Origin: Lachnospiraceae bacterium
GTDB lineage: Bacteria; Bacillota; Clostridia; Lachnospirales; Lachnospiraceae
DNA: 26,108 nt
Reading direction: 5' to 3'
Assembly (NCBI GenBank): GCA_900771955.1
Contig: CAAGPW010000276.1
Coordinates: 1 to 26,108 of the forward strand
The notes below the pieces were generated by a model. It did not search any database, was not told the origin of the DNA, and saw nothing but the letters and a program-made list of their open reading frames with translations. Below, piece by piece: positions 21,401-26,108 of this stretch (within the stretch, counting starts at the first letter, position 1; each line of letters opens with the position of its first letter). A program made the position numbers and the translations under genes.

Positions 21401-22869
21401 TCCACCTTCACCGCACCGATCTCAATGATCTTGCAGGTGTTCGGGCTTAAGCCTGTCGTCTCCAGATCGAATACGACATAGCGGTCATCCAGACTCTGAT
21501 TTTTGGAATTTTCTATGATATCCTTCAAATCATCCACCAGATAGGCTTCGAGTCCGTAGATTACTTTAAAATCGGACCCCTCCGGTATCGAATGATTGGC
21601 GATCGGAAATGCCTGTACCGCACCGTGATCTGTGATCGCGATTGCTTTGTGTCCCCATGCCGCCGCACGTTTTATGATATCACCGACATCTGAAACTCCG
21701 TCCATATCACTCATCTTGGTATGGCAATGCAGTTCCACACGCTTTTTCGGACTGTTGTCCATACGGGAAGACGTAAAATCCGGGATCTTCTTGATCCCGA
21801 CAATAGATCCGATCGTAAGCTCACTGTCAAATTTATCAATGGTCGTAACGCCCTTGATCTTGACAAAAGCCCCCTTCTTTAAGCCTTCCATCAGCTCCGG
21901 CAGATTCTCATTGCGGGTAAATATTTTTAAGACAATGGTATCCGTAAAATCTGTTACCGACATGATCACGATGGTTTTTTCATTGCGGATTTCCCTGGTG
22001 TCCAGTGTGAGGATCTGACCACGGATCACAACCTCGCCCATCTCTCCTACGATCGTCTCGATCGCAATCGCATCCTCATCAAAATCTCTGCCGTATATGA
22101 CATCCGGGTTGTCCGAACGCCGGTAGGAGAATTTTTTTCCGTCTTCCTTTTGTCTTGCCGCCTTAAACGGCTTTCCGCTTCCCGCCGCTTTTGCCGGTGC
22201 GGCCTGCTTTGTCTTTTCCGGTTCCGCTGCAGCTGCCGCTTCTTTGGGTTCTTCATTTGTCTGTTCTTCGCCGGAATGCTGTCCGAGTGCCGACATCTTT
22301 ACAATATGTTCCACCTCATGTGCAATCTGGATATCGCTGTCCTTGCGGTGTTCCCCGGCATCTTCCATTCGTTCAAAATGCGGCTCGATCATCAGCTTTA
22401 ATCCACAGCGCTCACAGATGATCTTTTCCAGGATATCGATCAGTTCATCCGACCGTTCCTCCGCCACGATCGTCTCCGGCAGAGTTAAGATCATATGATC
22501 CTCACGGTCAAACTGGAAGGCCGCCTGACGGAACAGATTATAAACTAAAAGACTGTACTCCCTTAGCTCTAAAAGAATACTGTCTTTGTATACATCCATC
22601 AGATTCTCCGGCGTATACTGGCTGGACAACTGAAATTTTTCTATGAACTTTATCGTCATGTCCCTGGTCGGGAAAAGCTGCTTTTTAATCCCGGTTTCAA
22701 GCTGATATACCTTTTTTTTGGGGATCAGCCGCCTTCCGGCTATGTAAACACGCAGGATGTCCTTTCTGGCATTGGTGGACACCCTGGTCACTTCTACTTC
22801 CGATAACAGATTTTTTGTTTCCTCTCCCACTTTTAAGGTAGGGAATACCTCAAAAAACGGTTTTGCCAT
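18406..22869 (-). CDS. polC: DNA polymerase III PolC-type, alpha subunit
   Basis: Main replicative polymerase of low-GC Gram-positive bacteria, with built-in proofreading. The 1487-residue protein has an N-terminal region, an Ala/Glu/Lys-rich linker (about 196-248), an OB domain (about 278-362), and a PHP domain beginning RVELHCHTKMSDMDGV (377-392). This PHP domain is split by the DEDDh exonuclease (VFDLETTG near 466-473, AHNAEFD 547-553, HHRAVDD 605-611). The polymerase part shows the PolC zinc site (CENCHYSDF ... CPKCGK), GSRGSVGSSFVATMSGI, the catalytic-Asp motif PDIDLNFSGDYQ, and KAHAAAYVMMAWRIAY. The ATG at 22869 has AGGTGAAAG upstream, 33 bases after ispG. It is slightly longer than the Bacillus protein (about 1437), mainly through the linker. 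Very secure. Confidence 0.98.
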   Translation of the reverse strand: MAKPFFEVFPTLKVGEETKNLLSEVEVTRVSTNARKDILRVYIAGRRLIPKKKVYQLETGIKKQLFPTRDMTIKFIEKFQLSSQYTPENLMDVYKDSILLELREYSLLVYNLFRQAAFQFDREDHMILTLPETIVAEERSDELIDILEKIICERCGLKLMIEPHFERMEDAGEHRKDSDIQIAHEVEHIVKMSALGQHSGEEQTNEEPKEAAAAAEPEKTKQAAPAKAAGSGKPFKAARQKEDGKKFSYRRSDNPDVIYGRDFDEDAIAIETIVGEMGEVVIRGQILTLDTREIRNEKTIVIMSVTDFTDTIVLKIFTRNENLPELMEGLKKGAFVKIKGVTTIDKFDSELTIGSIVGIKKIPDFTSSRMDNSPKKRVELHCHTKMSDMDGVSDVGDIIKRAAAWGHKAIAITDHGAVQAFPIANHSIPEGSDFKVIYGLEAYLVDDLKDIIENSKNQSLDDRYVVFDLETTGLSPNTCKIIEIGAVKVENGEIVDRFSTFVNPKEPIPYKIEELTSIRDDMVIDAPTIEEILPEFMKFCEGSIMVAHNAEFDMSFIKKNCDRQGIPYDFTIGDTMTLAQLLLPNLNRFRLDTVAKAIGVHLGNHHRAVDDAACTADIFLKFIEMLKERGIHTLDEVNAEGNIDKESVRKMKSFHAIMLATNDIGRVNLYKLVSLSHLTYFNKRPKIPKSEFVKYREGILLGSACEAGELYQAILLGRPNEEIARLVNFYDYLEIQPLGNNMFMLRDEKSPVSSIEELQDINRKIVALGEEFHKLVVATCDVHFLDPEDEVYRRIILAGNGFKDADDQAPLYLRTTEEMLKEFTYLGSEKAEEIVITNPNKIADMCERISPVRPDKCPPVIENSDQMLRDICYNKAHEMYGEELPPLVKERLERELNSIISNGYAVMYIIAQKLVWKSNEDGYLVGSRGSVGSSFVATMSGITEVNPLHPHYYCENCHYSDFDSEDVKAYSGRAGCDMPDKICPKCGKLLKKDGFDIPFETFLGFKGNKEPDIDLNFSGDYQSKAHKYTEVIFGAGQTFRAGTIGTLADKTAFGYVKNYYEERGVHKRNCEIDRIVQGCVGIRRTTGQHPGGIVVLPVGEEIYSFTPIQHPANDMTTDTITTHFEYHSIDHNLLKLDILGHDDPTMIRMLEDLTGLNARTIPLDDKAVMSLFQNTNAIQVTPDDINGCQLGALGIPEFGTDFAMGMLMDTKPTEFSDLVRISGLSHGTDVWLGNAQTLIKEGKATISTAICTRDDIMIYLISMGLESETAFTIMESVRKGKGLKPEWETLMLEHGVPDWYIWSCKKIKYMFPKAHAAAYVMMAWRIAYCKVFYPLAYYAAYFSIRATGFNYELMCQGKDKLNYFMHDYEKRKDTLSKKEQDVYRDMRIVQEMYARGYEFMPVDIYRASDRYFQIIDGKLMPALNTIEGLGGKAAEQVVEAAKDGKFLSKDDFRQRTKATKTAIELMSDLGLLEGLPESNQLSLFDFS

Positions 22870-22902
22870 GCTCTTTCACCTGTTTGTTGTTCTCATTTGC
22901 TC

Positions 22903-23958
22903 CTACTGTTCCCAGTGCAGCAGTTCTTCCCGCAGTGCAGGCAGAAGTTCTGCCTCCGGTACCTTTTTACAGATCTCGCCGTGTTTGATGATGAGTCCCT
23001 CTCCGACACCGCCTGCAATACCGATATCGGCTTCTCTTGCCTCTCCCGGTCCGTTCACGACACAGCCCATAACTGCCACTTTGATGTCAAGCGGAATATC
23101 CGCCACCATGTTTTCAACCTGATTTGCAAGACCGATCAGATCGATCCTCGTCCTTCCGCAGGTCGGACATGAAACAACTTCAATACCGCCCTTCCGCAGT
23201 CCAAGCGTCCGCAATATGATCTTTGCTGATTTGATCTCCTCTATCGGATCTCCGGTCAGTGACACACGGATGGTATCCCCGATTCCCTGACTTAAGATCA
23301 GGCCAAGGCCGATCGCTGATTTGATATTTCCGCTGATCACTGTTCCGGACTCTGTAATACCGACATGCAGGGGATGCTCCGTCTGCTCTGCGATCAGTTC
23401 ATGCGCCTTTACACACATCATGACATCGGATGATTTAATACTGATAACCAGATTATCATATCCCATATCCTCGATCAGTCTCGCTTTATCCAATGCACTC
23501 TCCACAAGCGCTTCCGCTGTAACGCCATGATATTTCTCCAGCAGATCCTTTTCAAGTGATCCGCTGTTTACACCAACACGGATCGGTATCCCACGTTCTT
23601 TTGCCACCTCAACCACTGCACGCACACGATCTTCGGAGCCGATATTTCCCGGATTGATCCGGATCTTATCTGCTCCGTTTTCGATTGCTGCAATGGCAAG
23701 GCGGTAATCAAAGTGGATATCCGCCACAAGTGGAATCTGAATCTGTTTTTTGATCTCCTTTAACGCTGCTGCTGCCTCTTTGGTCGGAACCGCACAGCGG
23801 ATGATGTCACAGCCCGCCGCCGTAAGTCTTTTAATCTGAGCCACCGTATCTGCAACATTTTCCGTCTTTGTATTGGTCATGGACTGGATCAGTACCGGAT
23901 GGTCTCCTCCGATCACTCTGTTTCCAATTCGAACTTCTTTTGTTTTCATTCTCTGCAT
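22903..23958 (-). CDS. ispG: 4-hydroxy-3-methylbut-2-enyl diphosphate synthase
   Basis: Iron-sulfur enzyme of the MEP isoprenoid pathway that converts MEcPP to HMBPP, here of the flavodoxin-dependent (IspG) type. The 351-residue protein has a TIM-barrel N-terminal part (VRIGNRVIGGDHPVLIQSMT, PLVADIHFDYRLAI, KIRINPGNIG) and the 4Fe-4S site with Cys264 and Cys267 (SCPTCGR), Cys299 (AVMGCVVNGPGEARE) and Glu306. The ATG at 23958 has GAGGTG upstream overlapping the rseP stop; an ATG three codons further on is less well placed. It lies 9 bases after rseP and 33 before polC. With dxr in the same run, two non-adjacent steps of the pathway are co-transcribed. Identification is secure. Confidence 0.97.
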   Translation of the reverse strand: MQRMKTKEVRIGNRVIGGDHPVLIQSMTNTKTENVADTVAQIKRLTAAGCDIIRCAVPTKEAAAALKEIKKQIQIPLVADIHFDYRLAIAAIENGADKIRINPGNIGSEDRVRAVVEVAKERGIPIRVGVNSGSLEKDLLEKYHGVTAEALVESALDKARLIEDMGYDNLVISIKSSDVMMCVKAHELIAEQTEHPLHVGITESGTVISGNIKSAIGLGLILSQGIGDTIRVSLTGDPIEEIKSAKIILRTLGLRKGGIEVVSCPTCGRTRIDLIGLANQVENMVADIPLDIKVAVMGCVVNGPGEAREADIGIAGGVGEGLIIKHGEICKKVPEAELLPALREELLHWEQ

Positions 23959-23967
23959 AAAACACCT

Positions 23968-24999
23968 CTAAAACAGTTTCCGGATATCGCTGAACATAAT
24001 GAGTACCATAAGTGCCATCAGACACATCATGCCGACAAAATGCACCATACCCTCTTTTTCGGGATCGATCCTTTTTCTCCGTATTGCCTCAATAATAAGA
24101 AATACCAGTCTGCCGCCGTCCAGCGCCGGAATCGGAAGCAGATTCATCACTCCCAGGTTCGCTGAAAGCAGGATCGATATATTTAACATATTGACAAAAA
24201 CATAGAACATGCCGTCCGTCTTGCTCTCCTCATAGGTATCCCCAATCGTCTTTACGATCCCGACCGGCCCTGACATATCCTGCACACCTACTTTTCCGGT
24301 GAAAAGCATCTTTACGCTCTCAAACGTCAGATCCACCCAGTATTTCGTATAATAGACACCATATTTGAGTGCCTCACCCACATTTGCTTTTGTTCTCGCA
24401 TTGCTTTCATAAAACCCAACATAGTAGCCACCATTTTTTTCATCATACTCCGGCGTCAGAGTAACCTGCTTTAACTCGCCGTCACGCTCATAGGTGACAT
24501 CCACTGTCTCTCCCGGATGAAAATACAGATACAGATTGATCTCCCGGCAAAAATGAATGTGCTTGTGATTCATCTTGACGATCGTGTCGCCCTCCTGCAT
24601 ACCTGCCGCCTGCGCCGGATATCCATCCATAACTCCGCTTATGACCGGTTTGTCATAACCGATGCATGCCATAAGGATCACGGAAAAGGCAAATGCCATA
24701 ATGAAATTAAAGACAGGTCCTGCCGCAACAACTGCAATACGTGCCCAGACCGGTTTGTTGGTAAAGGCCCTGTCATCCGCACTGTCACCGTCTTCTCCTT
24801 CCATCATGCATGCTCCACCAAACGGAAGCAGATGAATGGAATACTTGGTCTCTCCCCTTGTGAAACCGGCCAGTGTCGGTCCCAGCCCCAGGCAGAATTC
24901 ATTGACCCGTATTCCGCACTTTTTTGCAACAAGGAAGTGTCCCAGTTCATGAAACAATATAATGATGCTGAATATTACAATTGCAATAACTATTTTCAA
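23968..24999 (-). CDS. rseP: RIP metalloprotease RseP (site-2 protease)
   Basis: Membrane-embedded zinc protease that cuts transmembrane segments of anti-sigma factors and leftover signal peptides. The 343-residue protein begins with a membrane helix holding the zinc motif HELGH (17-21). It has a second membrane segment (about 88-113), a PDZ domain (about 115-190), SGPVGI (243-248), and the third zinc-ligand motif NLLPIPALDGGRL (286-298) in a helix, followed by a last membrane segment near 320-337. The start is a TTG at 24999, one base after the dxr stop, with AGGTGG 4 bases upstream inside the dxr end; no later ATG keeps the HELGH helix. Target anti-sigma factors cannot be told from this window. 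Confidence 0.95.
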   Translation of the reverse strand: MKIVIAIVIFSIIILFHELGHFLVAKKCGIRVNEFCLGLGPTLAGFTRGETKYSIHLLPFGGACMMEGEDGDSADDRAFTNKPVWARIAVVAAGPVFNFIMAFAFSVILMACIGYDKPVISGVMDGYPAQAAGMQEGDTIVKMNHKHIHFCREINLYLYFHPGETVDVTYERDGELKQVTLTPEYDEKNGGYYVGFYESNARTKANVGEALKYGVYYTKYWVDLTFESVKMLFTGKVGVQDMSGPVGIVKTIGDTYEESKTDGMFYVFVNMLNISILLSANLGVMNLLPIPALDGGRLVFLIIEAIRRKRIDPEKEGMVHFVGMMCLMALMVLIMFSDIRKLF

Positions 25000-25000
25000 T

Positions 25001-26108
25001 CTACCACCTGCCTTCTATATATTCATAGGCTGCACGCTCAGTATTTAAAACTTCTTCCACAGACGGAGCTGCAATATACGTACAATGTTCCATACACGCT
25101 TCGATTATTTCCGGTATCTCCAAAAACCGTATCTCATGATTTAAGAATTTCGCGACTGCACGCTCATTTGCGGCATTAAACGCCGTCGGCACGTTGCCGC
25201 CCTGTTCCATTGCGCGGTAAGCCAATGCCAGGCCACGAAACGTATCGGTATCCGGCCGTTCAAAGGTAATCCTGCCAAGTTCATAAAAATCCAGCCTCGC
25301 TCCGCTCATCGGTCTCCGCTCGGGATAATACAGTGCATACTGGATCGGCAGACGCATATCCGCAGTACCAAGTTCAGCAATGATCGCCCCGTCTTCATAT
25401 TCTACCATGGAATGGATCACACTCTGAGGCTGAACCACGACCTGGATCTGGGAAAGCTCCACATCAAAGAGCCATTTTGCCTCCATGACCTCCAGTCCTT
25501 TATTGACTAACGTTGCCGAATCTACCGTAATCTTTCTGCCCATGCTCCAGTTCGGATGCTTTAAGGCATCCTCCACCGTAACATGCATGAGCTCCTGTCT
25601 TGTTTTTCCCCGGAACGGGCCACCGGATGCCGTGAGCAGAATTTTGTGAATCTTATTCTGCCGTTCTCCGTTTAAAGACTGGAAGATCGCACTGTGCTCA
25701 CTGTCCACCGGGAGAATGGAAACATGATGCTCTTTTGCAAGTGACATGATAAGATGCCCTGCTGTGACAAGTGTCTCCTTATTTGCAAGCGCGATATCCT
25801 TTCCAGCTTCTATCGCCGCGATCGTCGGCCTGATCCCGAGCATACCGACAATGGCGGTCACAAGGATCTCCGACTCCGGCGTTTCTGCAACTGCAAGCAG
25901 TCCTTCCATTCCACTTAAAACCACAACGCCAAGATCTGCTGTTTTTATCTGTAGTTCTTTTGCCTTCTTCTCATCCCACACTGCTACGAGACGCGGATGA
26001 AACTCCCGGATCTGCTGCTCCAGACGTTCGATATTGCTGCCTGCCGCAAGAGCAACAACGGATAAGTCTCCCTGTTCCCGTACCACATCCAGTGTCTGTG
26101 TTCCGATA
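25001..26108 (-). CDS. dxr: 1-deoxy-D-xylulose 5-phosphate reductoisomerase, 5' end outside window
   Basis: NADPH-dependent enzyme making MEP, the first committed step of the MEP isoprenoid pathway. The reading frame runs off the window: before the GTG at 26086 it still encodes IGTQTLD, the tail of the conserved GSTGSIGTQTLDVV cofactor motif, so the true start is a few residues beyond base 26108. Visible features are the LLTASGGPFR loop, HPNWSMGRKITVDSATLVNKGLEVMEAKWLF with the metal and substrate residues, QPQSVIHSMVEYEDGAIIAELGTADMRLPIQYAL, and the C-terminal helical domain ending EGRW. It precedes rseP by one base. Identification is secure; only the first few residues are missing. Confidence 0.97.
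   Translation of the reverse strand, partial: IGTQTLDVVREQGDLSVVALAAGSNIERLEQQIREFHPRLVAVWDEKKAKELQIKTADLGVVVLSGMEGLLAVAETPESEILVTAIVGMLGIRPTIAAIEAGKDIALANKETLVTAGHLIMSLAKEHHVSILPVDSEHSAIFQSLNGERQNKIHKILLTASGGPFRGKTRQELMHVTVEDALKHPNWSMGRKITVDSATLVNKGLEVMEAKWLFDVELSQIQVVVQPQSVIHSMVEYEDGAIIAELGTADMRLPIQYALYYPERRPMSGARLDFYELGRITFERPDTDTFRGLALAYRAMEQGGNVPTAFNAANERAVAKFLNHEIRFLEIPEIIEACMEHCTYIAAPSVEEVLNTERAAYEYIEGRW

Overview
This window looks like a chromosomal core region of a Clostridia-class Firmicute, most likely a Lachnospiraceae member. The reasons are the PolC-type replicative polymerase, the order dxr-rseP-ispG-polC followed further on by rimP-nusA-ylxR-ylxQ-infB-rbfA-nrnA-truB-ribF-rpsO-pnp, moderate GC, strong Shine-Dalgarno sites, and a tRNA gene without an encoded CCA. 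The family placement is inferred from gene content and protein style, not from a search. I see no insertion sequence, prophage, CRISPR array or defence island.

All genes but one lie on the minus strand, so transcription runs from high to low coordinates. Region A (26108-18406): dxr (its 5' end lies outside the window), rseP, ispG and polC, tightly spaced. They cover two non-adjacent steps of MEP isoprenoid synthesis, the site-2 protease and the replicase. Region B (18388-12142): a consensus promoter reads pheA, a DUF815/COG2607 AAA+ ATPase, a Ppx/GppA-like protein with an HD-like tail, and polyphosphate kinase ppk. Region C (12119-11023): a bidirectional terminator, then the only plus-strand gene, a PHP-family phosphoesterase (RNase AM/YciV type). 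Region D (11051-10882): tRNA-Glu(CTC) with its own promoter and terminator. Region E (10844-2417): a new promoter and a structured leader, then rimP, nusA, ylxR, ylxQ, infB, rbfA, nrnA, truB and ribF, with short gaps or overlaps. Region F (2390-1023): a secreted SH3b/NlpC-P60 peptidoglycan hydrolase with a perfect sigma-A type promoter and an exact WalR-type box upstream. Region G (1010-1): rpsO with its own promoter, structured leader and terminator, then the start of pnp behind a long leader hairpin.

In Bacillus subtilis polC runs almost directly into the rimP-nusA-infB cluster. Here that block is split by about 7.7 kb (polC end to rimP start) carrying phenylalanine and polyphosphate genes, the PHP gene and the tRNA. 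The most interesting signals are regulatory: the WalR-type box at the hydrolase, the pnp leader hairpin (15-bp inner helix plus 7-bp outer helix), a possible S15-binding three-way junction in the rpsO leader, and the rimP leader hairpin. At the protein level, the Ppx-like protein has lost the Asp of its first phosphate-binding loop while sitting between ppk and an AAA+ ATPase. I did not find a system I could confidently call wholly new.
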